A stretch of 64,000 nucleotides of DNA, taken from positions 1-64,000 of the forward strand of contig SFIR01000005.1 of NCBI GenBank assembly GCA_004556165.1, given 5' to 3'. A program made the position numbers and the translations under genes. The notes beneath the pieces were generated by a model. It saw nothing but the letters and a program-made list of their open reading frames with translations, was not told the origin of the DNA and did no database searches. Below, piece by piece: positions 18,303-26,345 of this stretch; position 1 is the stretch's first letter, and each line of letters begins with the position of its first letter. The stretch comes from Clostridiales bacterium. GTDB taxonomy: Bacteria > Bacillota > Clostridia > Christensenellales > CAG-138.

Positions 18303-18701
18303 CTATTTCGCCAAACTGCGGAGGATACCGCCGACCATGCCTGCAAGGGTACAGAGCCCTGCATCGGTGAGAAGGGGTATTCCGAAGGCAAATTCCCCGG
18401 AGAGAAGCGCGAAAACGAGCGTAGTGATAAGCATATAGCATATGCCGCACAGACCGCCGAAGAGGAAATTACGCTTTTCAAAGCCCTTTACGCCTATGAG
18501 CGCAGCTATAAGCGCGGATACCGCCTTTATCACGGGATTTACGATTTTGGTGCTCGATATGGGCAGCACCTGCTTCATCATCAGAAACGCGGCGATGACA
18601 ACGAGCACAAGGCTGATTGCGAGGGCAAGAAGGCTTGATTTAAGGACTGCGCGCACGGGTGAAGGGTTTCCTGCAGGCTTGGTCTTTTTACGGTTTTTCA
18701 T
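18303..18701 (-). CDS. TIGR04086 family membrane protein
   Basis: A 132-residue integral membrane protein with four hydrophobic segments (about residues 20-45, 55-75, 80-103 and 107-130) after a basic N-terminus (KNRKKTKPAGN). It belongs to the TIGR04086 family, which in Clostridia travels with yajC and the SCIFF genes as it does here. The function is unknown. The ribosome site AAAGGAGG is 29 nt from the ATG, separated by a perfect hairpin (18712-18730). Confidence 0.85.
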   Translation of the reverse strand: MKNRKKTKPAGNPSPVRAVLKSSLLALAISLVLVVIAAFLMMKQVLPISSTKIVNPVIKAVSALIAALIGVKGFEKRNFLFGGLCGICYMLITTLVFALLSGEFAFGIPLLTDAGLCTLAGMVGGILRSLAK

Positions 18702-18711
18702 GGCTGTGATT

Positions 18712-18738
18712 GCTTTCGCAGAGCGAAAGCCTCCTTTC
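18712..18738 (-). promoter_or_regulatory. Hairpin between ribosome site and start codon of TIGR04086 gene
   Basis: Leftward: AAAGGAGG (18731-18738) is followed at once by an 8-bp stem GCTTTCGC/GCGAAAGC with a 3-nt loop. If folded, it leaves ~10 nt to the ATG at 18701, a normal spacing. Confidence 0.5.
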
Positions 18739-18839
18739 TTGGAATCGGGTAAGCTCCTTGATTTTTTGTAGAGGATATGCTCGATACGGACAAAATATCA
18801 ATTCTGCCGAACTCAAAAAAAGAAATAATGCTGCAAGCA

Positions 18840-18868
18840 TTGACAAAGAATGAAAAATAGTCTATCAT
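18840..18868 (+). promoter_or_regulatory. Promoter for yajC
   Basis: TTGACA (18840-18845), 17-bp spacer, TATCAT (18863-18868), 66 bp before the yajC start. Confidence 0.8.
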
Positions 18869-18933
18869 ACTTATGGTACAATGGATTTGTATGCGGATAA
18901 ATCCTCCGCTTCAAGGAAAGGAAGGTAAAATAA

Positions 18934-19329
18934 ATGTTCTCCAGCGTTCTTATGCGTATTGCCACTATCGCAGCCGACGGTATTCCCTCCGATACCGCCA
19001 GCAGCCTCACAAGCACTCTGTCCACGCTTGCACTTCCGCTGATTCTGATCGTAGTTGTTGTTGTAATGATGGTTGTTTCCTCAAGATCCAATAAGAAGCG
19101 TCAGAAGCAGTATGAAAGCATGCTTGCCGAAATCAAGCCCGGCACCCGTGTCCGCACCATCGGCGGCATCTACGGCACCGTCACCAAGGTTCAGGATGAT
19201 GTCGTCATCGTGAGCGTCGGCCCCGATAAAGCGCGCCTTGTATTCACTAAGCAGGCTATCGCCAATATCGAGGATGCGCCCGTTGAGGCGACTATCGAGG
19301 GCGAGATCCGCGAGACCGAGAAAAAGTAA
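18934..19329 (+). CDS. yajC: Preprotein translocase accessory subunit YajC
   Basis: 131 residues: a single membrane helix (~33-48, PLILIVVVVVMMVV), then the cytosolic YajC domain with SRSNKKRQKQYESMLAEIKP, GTRVRTIGGIYGTVTKV and FTKQAIANIEDA. It associates with the SecDF part of the translocon. secD and secF are not in the window. It is divergent from TIGR04086 and has a good promoter. Confidence 0.95.
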   Translation: MFSSVLMRIATIAADGIPSDTASSLTSTLSTLALPLILIVVVVVMMVVSSRSNKKRQKQYESMLAEIKPGTRVRTIGGIYGTVTKVQDDVVIVSVGPDKARLVFTKQAIANIEDAPVEATIEGEIRETEKK

Positions 19330-19347
19330 TCCCATCATGTCCTTTCA

Positions 19348-19367
19348 GGGTCCGCAGCAGCGGACCC
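19348..19367 (+). terminator. Hairpin after yajC
   Basis: GGGTCCGC/GCGGACCC with an AGCA loop, 18 bp after the stop; the T-tract is weak and ~8 bp downstream. Confidence 0.45.
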
Positions 19368-19402
19368 CGGAGGCTTTTGCGATAATATATTAGCCCAAGG
19401 GG

Positions 19403-19431
19403 TTGACAACCCTGTCCGGCGGTGTTAAAAT
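19403..19431 (+). promoter_or_regulatory. Promoter for tRNA-Pro
   Basis: TTGACA (19403-19408), 17-bp spacer, TAAAAT (19426-19431), 21 bp before the tRNA 5' end. Confidence 0.8.
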
Positions 19432-19452
19432 ACACAACGTTCTAAGGAACAA

Positions 19453-19529
19453 CTGGGTGTAGCGCAGTTTGGTAGCGTGCTTGAATGGGGTTCAAGAGGC
19501 CGGAAGTTCGAATCTTCTCACCCAGACCA
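19453..19529 (+). tRNA. tRNA-Pro (anticodon GGG)
   Basis: A 77-nt cloverleaf with acceptor CTGGGTG/CACCCAG, anticodon stem CTTGA/TCAAG with loop ATGGGGT (anticodon GGG), T-arm GGAAGTTCGAATCTTCT, and an encoded CCA end. Confidence 0.95.
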
Positions 19530-19533
19530 TAAA

Positions 19534-19570
19534 ACACATCTTTGCCCGATCGGCAAAGGTGTGTTTTTTT
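19534..19570 (+). terminator. Terminator of tRNA-Pro
   Basis: 13-bp stem (19534-19546 with 19552-19564) followed by seven T residues. Confidence 0.9.
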
Positions 19571-19658
19571 GCTGCGCTTCCTTCCGCCCGAACGGGCATG
19601 GAAGAAAAACGGCTTTCTTCTGCGGCTCTGTGAGGCGGCACATGCCTGCGATATAACA

Positions 19659-19687
19659 TTGAATTTTTCAGATGATTACAGTATAAT
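19659..19687 (+). promoter_or_regulatory. Promoter for 19738 GNAT gene
   Basis: TTGAAT (19659-19664), 17-bp spacer, TATAAT (19682-19687). Confidence 0.75.
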
Positions 19688-19737
19688 GCGGAAGAACGGC
19701 GGAGCTGATATGCCGTATAACCGGAGGTGATGACGGG

Positions 19738-20682
19738 ATGCAGGAGAAAAATATCATCCGCCATGCAGGGGCGGAGGATGAAATGAAGATTAGGAACCTT
19801 TGGAAGGAGTGCTTCCCGGGGGACGGGGATGAGTTTATCGAATATTATTTCAGAGAGCGTACCGAACCCGAAAATGCGCTTATAGTATGCGACAGTACTT
19901 CCGTTATATCCATGCTTCAAGCCATTCCGATGCGGTTTATGCTGCGCGGAAGCGCCGGAGAAGGGGACAGAGTTATACCGGTCAGGTTCATCGCCGGAGT
20001 CGGCACAGGGACGGAGCATCGAGGCAGGGGGTTGACCAAAAAGCTTCTCGCTGCCGCATGCTCCGAAACTCCGGGAGAAGCGCTGATGCTTTCGCCTGCG
20101 AATGAAAAATACTATATCTCTTCGGGCTTTGTCACCTGTTCCCATCGGGTAATGCACAGGGTATCAAGGGATGAATTTATAAAAGGATACCCCGATATTT
20201 CCGCAGAAGGTGCTTCCGAGCCGACTGCCGGGGAGCTCCTTCGCATCTATAACGGCTTTATGGGCGTCGGGGAAGGAAAAGATTCCGCACCCAAGCCGAA
20301 GAAAACCCTGTTTGCGCTCCGCGATGAGGAGAGCTTCACAGCGATTCTCAAGGAGTTTTCTCTTCCGGATACGGTTAAAAAAGCCAACTCGGGGGCATAT
20401 GCGCTTGGGTATCGTGAGGAAGACGGCATAAGGTTCAATGAATTTGCCTATACCTCGGAAGAAAAGGCGATTGAGCTCATACTTTCGCTTTTTGCCGAGG
20501 CGGATACGCTGATAATCCCTCTGCCGCAGGGGGATGAGCTCTTGGGTGACGACGGTGAAATCGAGCCTCAGAATATGCTGTGCCTGAACGGAGGGAGCAT
20601 TGCAGGCTTTGATTCGGCTGCATCCTATACAGAGACTGTGAAAAAATGCGGTATCGTACCGTATTCATTTGAATTGTACTGA
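19738..20682 (+). CDS. GNAT N-acetyltransferase, Eis-like two-part protein
   Basis: 314 residues starting at an ATG 4 bp after GGAGGTGATGACGGG. The first ~160 residues form a GNAT domain: RNLWKECFPGDGDEFIEYYF, the CoA loop GTEHRGRGLTKKLLAAA, and MLSPANEKYYISSGFV. The rest resembles the second GNAT-like and sterol-carrier regions of Eis-type enzymes, ending in the C-terminal VPYSFELY. Enhanced intracellular survival (Eis)-like proteins acetylate amines including aminoglycosides in some bacteria; the substrate here is unknown. It is monocistronic. Confidence 0.75.
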   Translation: MQEKNIIRHAGAEDEMKIRNLWKECFPGDGDEFIEYYFRERTEPENALIVCDSTSVISMLQAIPMRFMLRGSAGEGDRVIPVRFIAGVGTGTEHRGRGLTKKLLAAACSETPGEALMLSPANEKYYISSGFVTCSHRVMHRVSRDEFIKGYPDISAEGASEPTAGELLRIYNGFMGVGEGKDSAPKPKKTLFALRDEESFTAILKEFSLPDTVKKANSGAYALGYREEDGIRFNEFAYTSEEKAIELILSLFAEADTLIIPLPQGDELLGDDGEIEPQNMLCLNGGSIAGFDSAASYTETVKKCGIVPYSFELY

Positions 20683-20734
20683 AAAAACCTGCACTTTGGA
20701 AACACTCGGAATTAAATTATACAGTTTCAGGCTG

Positions 20735-20763
20735 TTGACTTTTTGCTGAACGGTGTTTATAAT
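20735..20763 (+). promoter_or_regulatory. Promoter for nfnAB with long leader
   Basis: TTGACT (20735-20740), 17-bp spacer, TATAAT (20758-20763). The first gene starts ~300 nt further on. Confidence 0.75.
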
Positions 20764-20769
20764 GGGATT

Positions 20770-21060
20770 TAAGGGCAATGAGTAATAAATTTGCAGCTTT
20801 TTGCGCTGAAAAAAGCCGTTTTTTAAGGACAAACGCAGCCTTGAGCTCAAATATATTTCTCACCCGTAAAGCCGAAATAAGTATTCCCGGGTTTTTCGCC
20901 TATCCGCCGTTTCAATTAAGGGGCGGTTAAGCGGATTTTGCTGTGTAATCCGATACGTTTCTCGGCGGAGGTCTGGGGCAAACTCTGTTGGCTCCTTAGG
21001 TATTACAATAATCGATCGTTCCTCGCGGTCCGGTCGAAGCGATTTGTTGAAAGGAATTGC
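20770..21060 (+). other. Long untranslated leader of nfnAB
   Basis: About 290 nt without a convincing coding frame between the promoter and the nfnA ribosome site. It includes a hairpin near 20872-20893 (ACCCG...CGGGT with inner CCG/AATA/TATT/CGG pairing) followed by TTTTT, which could be an attenuator, and a later G-rich segment (20965-20985). No riboswitch class recognised. Confidence 0.4.
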
Positions 21061-21064
21061 AAAA

Positions 21065-21919
21065 ATGTACAAAATTGTAGCAAGAAAAGAACTCAACCCC
21101 ACCGTAACGATGCTCGATATCGAAGCACCCCTCGTTGCGGCAAAGGCAGAACCCGGTCAGTTCATCATCCTTCGCGTTGATGAAGACGGCGAGCGTATCC
21201 CCCTGACCATCGCGCATTACGATCGTGAAGCCGGCACCGTCCGCATCATCTTCCAGATCGTCGGCGCAACCACCGAGAAGCTCAACCATAAGATGGTCGG
21301 CGATTATATCCATGACTTTGTAGGTCCTCTGGGCGTAGCCACCCATCTCGAAGGCCTCAAGAACGTCTGCATCGTCGGCGGCGGCGTAGGCTGCGCTATC
21401 GCACTCCCCATCGCCGAGAAGCTCCATAAGATGGGCTGCAAGGTCACCAGCGTTATCGGCTTCCGCACCAAGGATCTGCTCATCCTTGAGGACGAGTTCA
21501 GGGCATGCTCCGATAAGCTCTATGTCATGACCGATGACGGTTCCTACGGCACCCCCGGCAACGTATGCGTACCTCTCAACGAGATGTTCGCCGCAGGTCA
21601 GACCTTTGATGAAGTTATCACCATCGGACCGCTCGTAATGATGAAGTTCGTTGTTCTTGCAACCAAGCCCACCGGAATCCCCTGCGTCGCTTCCATGAAC
21701 CCTATCATGATAGATGGTACCGGCATGTGCGGCGGCTGCCGTCTCACCCTTAATCAGGACGGCAAGAAGGTCACCAAGTTTGCTTGCGTTGACGGCCCCG
21801 ATTTCAATGCTTACGAGATTGATTTTGATGAAGCAATGTCCCGCGGCAACATGTACTTCGGCTTCGAGCGCCATGCTCACGAAGAAGCATGCAACCTGTT
21901 CAAGAAGGAGGTAAAGTAA
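21065..21919 (+). CDS. nfnA: NfnA-like FAD/NAD-binding ferredoxin oxidoreductase subunit
   Basis: 284 residues from the ATG at 21065 (AAAGGA upstream). It has an FAD-binding beta-barrel (~1-95, EPGQFIILRVDEDGERIPLT), a nucleotide-binding part (CIVGGGVGCAIALPIAEKLH) and a C-terminal [2Fe-2S] site (GTGMCGGCRLTL, plus Cys in FACVDGPDF). With the downstream large subunit it matches NfnAB, which couples NADH, ferredoxin and NADPH by electron bifurcation. Such small subunits also resemble sulfide dehydrogenase or PyrK-type proteins; pairing with the GltA-like gene decides the call. Confidence 0.88.
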   Translation: MYKIVARKELNPTVTMLDIEAPLVAAKAEPGQFIILRVDEDGERIPLTIAHYDREAGTVRIIFQIVGATTEKLNHKMVGDYIHDFVGPLGVATHLEGLKNVCIVGGGVGCAIALPIAEKLHKMGCKVTSVIGFRTKDLLILEDEFRACSDKLYVMTDDGSYGTPGNVCVPLNEMFAAGQTFDEVITIGPLVMMKFVVLATKPTGIPCVASMNPIMIDGTGMCGGCRLTLNQDGKKVTKFACVDGPDFNAYEIDFDEAMSRGNMYFGFERHAHEEACNLFKKEVK

Positions 21920-21920
21920 T

Positions 21921-23333
21921 ATGCCTAACATGAGTCTTAAAAAGAACCCCATGCCCAGCCAGGATCCTCAGGTCAGGGCTCATAATTTCAACGAAGTCGC
22001 CATCGGCTATACCGAGGAAATGGCACTTGACGAAGCACTCCGCTGCCTCAACTGCAAGAATATGCCCTGCGTAAGCGGCTGCCCCGTAAATATCCATATC
22101 CCCGAATTCATCTCCAAGATCAAGGAAGGCGATTTTGAAGGCGCATATCAGATCATCAGCAAGACCTCCGCTCTCCCCGCAGTCTGCGGCCGTGTATGCC
22201 CCCAGGAATCCCAGTGCGAGAGCAAGTGCGTCCGCGGCATCAAGGGCGAACCCGTCGGTATCGGCAGGCTCGAGCGCTTTGTTGCTGACTGGCACAATGC
22301 GCACAGCAGCGAAGCTCCCGTTGCGGCTCCTTCAAACGGCCATCGCGTAGCTGTCGTAGGTTCCGGCCCCTCCGGCCTCACCTGCGCAGGCGACCTTGCA
22401 AGGAAGGGCTATAAAGTTACCGTTTACGAAGCTCTCCATACCGCAGGCGGCGTTCTCGTCTATGGTATCCCCGAGTTCCGTCTCCCCAAGAAGATCGTCC
22501 AGAAGGAAGTTGACAACCTCATCGCTATGGGCGTTGATGTTGAGACCAACGTCGTTATCGGCAAGACCCTCACCATTGATGAGCTTTTCGAGCAGGGCTT
22601 TGAAGCTGTATTCGTAGGCTCCGGCGCAGGTCTTCCCAACTTCATGAATATCCCCGGCGAGGCATACAAGGGCGTTTACTCCGCCAATGAGTTCCTCACC
22701 CGTTCCAACCTCATGAAGGCATATCTCGATGATCCCGTTACCCCCATCATGAAGGGCGGCAACGTAGCAGTCGTCGGCGGCGGCAACGTTGCTATGGACG
22801 CTGCAAGGACTGCACTCCGCCTCGGCGCAGAGCATGTCTACATCGTATACAGACGTTCCCTCGAAGAGCTTCCTGCAAGGAAGGAAGAGGTCGAGCATGC
22901 AATGGAGGAAGGCATTGACTTCCGCCTTCTCAACAACCCCGTTGAGATCCTCGGCTACAACAATCCCGATGACAGGCGCGATCCCAAGAACGGCTTCGTT
23001 ACCGGCATAAAGTGCATCCGCATGGAGCTCGGCGAACCCGATGAAAAGGGTCGCCGCCGTCCCATCCCCATTGAGGGCAGCGAATTCGTACTCGATGTTG
23101 ATACCGTTATTATAGCTATCGGCACCAGCCCCAACCCCCTCATCAAGTCCACCACCAAGGGCCTCGATGTCAACAAGCATGGCGGCATCATCGTTGAAGA
23201 GGGCACCGGCAAGACCACCCGTGAGGGCGTCTTCGCAGGCGGTGACGCAGTTACCGGCGCAGCAACCGTTATCTCCGCTATGGGCGCAGGTAAGGCAGCG
23301 GCAGCAGCTATCGACGAATATCTCTCCAAGTAA
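21921..23333 (+). CDS. nfnB: NfnB / glutamate synthase small-subunit-like flavoprotein
   Basis: 470 residues starting one base after nfnA behind AAGGAGG. The N-terminal ~115 residues bind two [4Fe-4S] clusters (CLNCKNMPCVSGCPVNIHIP and CGRVCPQESQCESKCVRG). Two Rossmann-type motifs follow: VAVVGSGPSGLTCAGDLARK for FAD and VAVVGGGNVAMDAARTALRL for NADPH, and the closing GGDAVTGAATVISAMGAGK. Often annotated as gltA; without a GltB large subunit and paired with NfnA, transhydrogenase activity is more likely. It ends before a short terminator. Confidence 0.92.
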   Translation: MPNMSLKKNPMPSQDPQVRAHNFNEVAIGYTEEMALDEALRCLNCKNMPCVSGCPVNIHIPEFISKIKEGDFEGAYQIISKTSALPAVCGRVCPQESQCESKCVRGIKGEPVGIGRLERFVADWHNAHSSEAPVAAPSNGHRVAVVGSGPSGLTCAGDLARKGYKVTVYEALHTAGGVLVYGIPEFRLPKKIVQKEVDNLIAMGVDVETNVVIGKTLTIDELFEQGFEAVFVGSGAGLPNFMNIPGEAYKGVYSANEFLTRSNLMKAYLDDPVTPIMKGGNVAVVGGGNVAMDAARTALRLGAEHVYIVYRRSLEELPARKEEVEHAMEEGIDFRLLNNPVEILGYNNPDDRRDPKNGFVTGIKCIRMELGEPDEKGRRRPIPIEGSEFVLDVDTVIIAIGTSPNPLIKSTTKGLDVNKHGGIIVEEGTGKTTREGVFAGGDAVTGAATVISAMGAGKAAAAAIDEYLSK

Positions 23334-23362
23334 GTTAATTGCTATCAAAGCTCGGTCGGCGC

Positions 23363-23383
23363 AAAAGCCTTCCGGGCTTTTTT
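23363..23383 (+). terminator. Terminator after nfnB
   Basis: AAAAGCC/GGCTTTT stem with a 5-nt loop followed by T residues. Confidence 0.65.
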
Positions 23384-23389
23384 AATGCC

Positions 23390-23417
23390 TTGATTTTGAG
23401 AGGGGCTATGATATAAT
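23390..23417 (+). promoter_or_regulatory. Candidate promoter 1 upstream of DUF3810 gene
   Basis: TTGATT (23390-23395), 16-bp spacer, TATAAT (23412-23417). Confidence 0.55.
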
Positions 23418-23457
23418 GCCGAATAGAAGGAACCTCCGGGCAGCCGCCGCATGGAAT

Positions 23458-23485
23458 TTGATTTTTCCTTGCTTTGATGTATAAT
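23458..23485 (+). promoter_or_regulatory. Candidate promoter 2 upstream of DUF3810 gene
   Basis: TTGATT (23458-23463), 16-bp spacer, TATAAT (23480-23485); the same hexamers and spacing as the promoter 68 bp upstream. Confidence 0.6.
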
Positions 23486-23489
23486 ACGG

Positions 23490-23651
23490 ATGATCTGTTT
23501 GGCAGGATACCGGATTTGGAATATGAAGGAGCTATTGCAGATATTTGATACGAATCTTTACAGCGAGCTATTCCTCGAATACAATGACGGCGGCTGGACA
23601 AAAAAGCTGCTTGGGAAGGATACCGTTATTGTTGAAAAGAACTGCCGCTGA
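23490..23651 (+). CDS. Possible small leader ORF
   Basis: A 53-codon frame (MICLAGYRIWNMKELLQIFD..., internal ATG at 23523) ending VIVEKNCR-stop 28 bp before the DUF3810 start. It begins only 5 bp after a -10 box, so only the internal ATG could be translated from that promoter, and its ribosome site is poor. The amino-acid composition (LYSELFLEYNDGGWTKKLLG) looks plausible. No family known. Confidence 0.3.
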   Translation: MICLAGYRIWNMKELLQIFDTNLYSELFLEYNDGGWTKKLLGKDTVIVEKNCR

Positions 23652-23679
23652 TCGGGCTCGCTCATGGGAGGCAAGGTAA

Positions 23680-24867
23680 ATGGCAAGGAAACAGGAACAG
23701 AAGGACAATAAACCCAGAAAGAAAAGCCGGGAGAGGGATCGCCTGACGGCAAAATACCAGCTTCTGAGGCTTTTCTGGCTGCTGCTCATTCCGCTCGGCT
23801 TTCTTTGGCCGAGGCTTGCAGGCGGATCAGCGGAGGGCGTTGAGAATATTTATTCGGGAAAGATCTATCCCGTCATCTCCCGTTCGCTTGCGTTTGTGAG
23901 CTCATCAATACCCATTTCAATAGGTCTTGCTATCGTCCTGGGGCTGACTGCGGTGTTTTTACTGACTGTTGTTGTAAGGCTTTTTCGTATGATCTTCGGC
24001 AAGCTCATCAATAGACGCCGCAACCGCATACGCTTTTACAGCATACTCATTTCCTTTGGAATCTTCTTCGGAGTGCTTGTCAATCTCTTTTATGCCTTCT
24101 GGGGCATGAACACCTTTAGGCGTCCGCTTTCAGATACGCTCTGCCTTGATATAAGGCAGTATTCCGCAGAGGAACTGGCATCGGCGTGCAGAATACTTGC
24201 CTGCCGTGCAGCGGAGCTGAGGGAGAATGTTAATGAGGATGAAAACGGGGTCTACGATCTCGGAAGCATCGAAGATGAACTTGACGAGGTGTGCAATGCA
24301 TATGCTCTTTTAGGCGAGGAACATAAGGAATTCAGCAACAAGGTCTATCCTGCAAAGCCGGGGAAGCTGTCCGCGCTCTTTTCAAAACTGAATATGGCAG
24401 GCATATATGTACCCTTTACCGCCGAAATAAGCATCAATGTCGATCAGCCCGACCTTTACATCCTTGCCGGGGCTGCGCACGAAACGGCACATTATTTCGG
24501 CTTCGTCCCGGAGGCTGAGGCAGGCTTTATCGCATTCATGCTCGCCGACTATACCGACGACCCTGCGCTCGAATATTCCCTCATAATGAATGCGCTCGTA
24601 TATTGCGGCAATGCGCTATGCGCAAAGTCCCCTGCGCTTTACGGAGAACTGCGCGCGACTGTCTATACCGAGGGGATGCTTCGCGACCTTGGAAGCTACC
24701 GCGAATACATTGCATCCTATGAGGATGACCCGGCAGGCGATATAGGCGAGATGATAAACGATACCTACCTCAAGTACAGCGGCCAGAGCGAGGGCGTGCA
24801 GAGCTACGGCCTTATGGTCGATTATATCCTTGCCTACTATGATGCTGTCGGGTTGCTCGCAAGCTGA
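23680..24867 (+). CDS. DUF3810 membrane protein, metalloprotease-like
   Basis: 395 residues. A basic N-terminus is followed by three membrane segments (about residues 27-45, 65-105 and 122-145), then a large extracytoplasmic domain. The domain contains HETAHYFGFVPEAEAGFIAF near residue 265: HExxH plus a downstream Glu, the zinc-peptidase arrangement conserved in DUF3810. The ATG follows GGGAGGCAAGGTAA. The family's substrate is unknown; a cell-envelope protease role is inference. Monocistronic. Confidence 0.82.
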   Translation: MARKQEQKDNKPRKKSRERDRLTAKYQLLRLFWLLLIPLGFLWPRLAGGSAEGVENIYSGKIYPVISRSLAFVSSSIPISIGLAIVLGLTAVFLLTVVVRLFRMIFGKLINRRRNRIRFYSILISFGIFFGVLVNLFYAFWGMNTFRRPLSDTLCLDIRQYSAEELASACRILACRAAELRENVNEDENGVYDLGSIEDELDEVCNAYALLGEEHKEFSNKVYPAKPGKLSALFSKLNMAGIYVPFTAEISINVDQPDLYILAGAAHETAHYFGFVPEAEAGFIAFMLADYTDDPALEYSLIMNALVYCGNALCAKSPALYGELRATVYTEGMLRDLGSYREYIASYEDDPAGDIGEMINDTYLKYSGQSEGVQSYGLMVDYILAYYDAVGLLAS

Positions 24868-24939
24868 CAGAGAAATAGATTAAATACTGCGAACCTCTGC
24901 TTCGCGTAAAAATATATTTTTGTTTTTACCAAATAATGC

Positions 24940-24968
24940 TTGACTAACCGTATCAACTGTACTATCAT
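24940..24968 (+). promoter_or_regulatory. Promoter of gntR-ABC operon
   Basis: TTGACT (24940-24945), 17-bp spacer, TATCAT (24963-24968). Confidence 0.8.
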
Positions 24969-24988
24969 TAGCAATACAGTTAATACGG
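24948..24988 (+). promoter_or_regulatory. Palindromic operator over the gntR promoter
   Basis: CCGTATCAACTGTA (24948-24961) and TACAGTTAATACGG (24975-24988) form a 13/14 inverted repeat with a 13-bp centre that covers the spacer and -10 box. Likely the binding site of the GntR protein encoded just downstream. Confidence 0.75.
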
Positions 24989-25029
24989 TTTTTGTTTATT
25001 AACAGAGAGAAAAGGAGGTTCCGAAAAGA

Positions 25030-25404
25030 GTGTTCAATATCAACAGGGTATCGGACGTACCGATTTACGAGCAGCTTATCGCAGAGATAGAGCGCTATGT
25101 GCTCGCAGGTCTTATACGACCGGGCGAAAAGCTGCCGAGCGTAAGGAATCTTTCCGTGGAGCATTCGGTGAATCCGAATACGGTCCAGAAGGCATATACG
25201 GAGCTTGAAAGGCAGAAGCTCTGTTACAGCGTCCCGGGCAGCGGAAGGTTTATAGCGGAGGATGCAGTCGATCTGCTCAGAGGAAAAAAGAGCGAACTGC
25301 TTGATAAGGTCGCCGAGCTTGCAAGGGAGCTTCGCACTTCCGGCATGGCGGAGGAAGAGATTATTAAGACCGTGCATGCGGTCTATACCGAAACGGGCAT
25401 CTGA
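25030..25404 (+). CDS. GntR-family regulator, YtrA subfamily
   Basis: 124 residues with a GTG start behind AAAGGAGG. The winged-helix DNA-binding domain (PIYEQLIAEIERYVLAGLIR, PGEKLPSVRNLSVEHSVNPN, TVQKAYTELERQKLC) is followed by a short ~45-residue helical tail, the size expected for the YtrA branch rather than FadR or HutC branches. YtrA-type regulators repress adjacent ABC transporter operons and themselves. The palindrome over its promoter and the ABC genes 13 bp downstream support that here. Confidence 0.9.
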   Translation: MFNINRVSDVPIYEQLIAEIERYVLAGLIRPGEKLPSVRNLSVEHSVNPNTVQKAYTELERQKLCYSVPGSGRFIAEDAVDLLRGKKSELLDKVAELARELRTSGMAEEEIIKTVHAVYTETGI

Positions 25405-25417
25405 AAGGAAAAGAAAA

Positions 25418-26332
25418 ATGATTGAAATCAGAAACGTTACCAAATGTTACGATAATTTGAGAGCAGTTGATGACCTCAGCTGCGATATATTGCCGGGCGG
25501 AGTGTTCGGACTTGTCGGCGTCAACGGTTCGGGCAAATCGACCCTTCTGCGCCTCATTTCGGGCGTGTACCATGCGGATGAGGGCAGCATAAAGCTCTTC
25601 GGCGAGGAGGTCTACGATAATCCCGAAGCGAAGAAGCATATCATCTATGTCCCCGATAACACTCAGCTCGTAATGAGCGGCTCGAATATGCTTGAGATGG
25701 CAAAATTCTATGCGGCATGCTATGAAAAATTCTCGTTTGAGAAATTTGAAAAGCTGACTCGGGTATTCAACCTCAATCCGAAGGCAAGGATACGTTCCTT
25801 TTCCAAGGGCATGATGAAGCAGGCGCAGACCGTACTCGCTCTTTCCTGCAATACCGATATTATCATGTTCGATGAGACTTACGACGGCCTTGACCCTCTT
25901 GCAAAGCAGATAGCCGCAAAGCTCATCTATGCCGAGGTCTGCGACCGCAGAGCCTGCGTCATAATGACGAGCCACTCTCTTAGGGAGCTTGAGGATACCT
26001 GCGATACGCTTGCGCTCATGTATAAGGGTAAGCTCATACTTCAGAGCGATATTGGAAGCCTCAAGACCACATTATTCAAGATTCAGGTCGCCTTTGCGGA
26101 TGATACCGGCAGGGAAGCCTTTGAGAATATCGAGGGCGCGGAGCTGCTGTCATACACCCTCAACGGCAGGGTGGCGACCGTCATTATGAAGGGCGATAAA
26201 GCTCATGCGGAAGCGCATATAAGGAAGTTTAATCCCCTGATATTCGAGATGCTGCCCATTACCTTAGAGGAGGTCTTCGCATATCAGATGGACGCCCTCG
26301 GCTACGATTTTTCCCTGATAATGCCCGAGTAA
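25418..26332 (+). CDS. ABC transporter ATP-binding protein (YtrB-like)
   Basis: 304 residues from the ATG at 25418 (AAAGGAAAAG upstream). Walker A GVNGSGKSTLLRLIS (~37-51), signature region RSFSKGMMKQAQTVLAL (LSGGQ replaced by FSKGM, usual in this group), Walker B IIMFDETYDGLDPLAK, and switch His in MTSHSLRELEDT. It pairs with the membrane protein 13 bp downstream and is controlled by the GntR regulator upstream. The transported substrate is unknown; related systems respond to envelope stress or antimicrobial peptides. Confidence 0.92.
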   Translation: MIEIRNVTKCYDNLRAVDDLSCDILPGGVFGLVGVNGSGKSTLLRLISGVYHADEGSIKLFGEEVYDNPEAKKHIIYVPDNTQLVMSGSNMLEMAKFYAACYEKFSFEKFEKLTRVFNLNPKARIRSFSKGMMKQAQTVLALSCNTDIIMFDETYDGLDPLAKQIAAKLIYAEVCDRRACVIMTSHSLRELEDTCDTLALMYKGKLILQSDIGSLKTTLFKIQVAFADDTGREAFENIEGAELLSYTLNGRVATVIMKGDKAHAEAHIRKFNPLIFEMLPITLEEVFAYQMDALGYDFSLIMPE

Positions 26333-26345
26333 AGGAGTATACAAC

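Noticed and set aside
20860..21040. T-box or known riboswitch in the nfnAB leader
   Set aside because: No T-box sequence or other known conserved core could be found; only a hairpin with a short T-run is visible.
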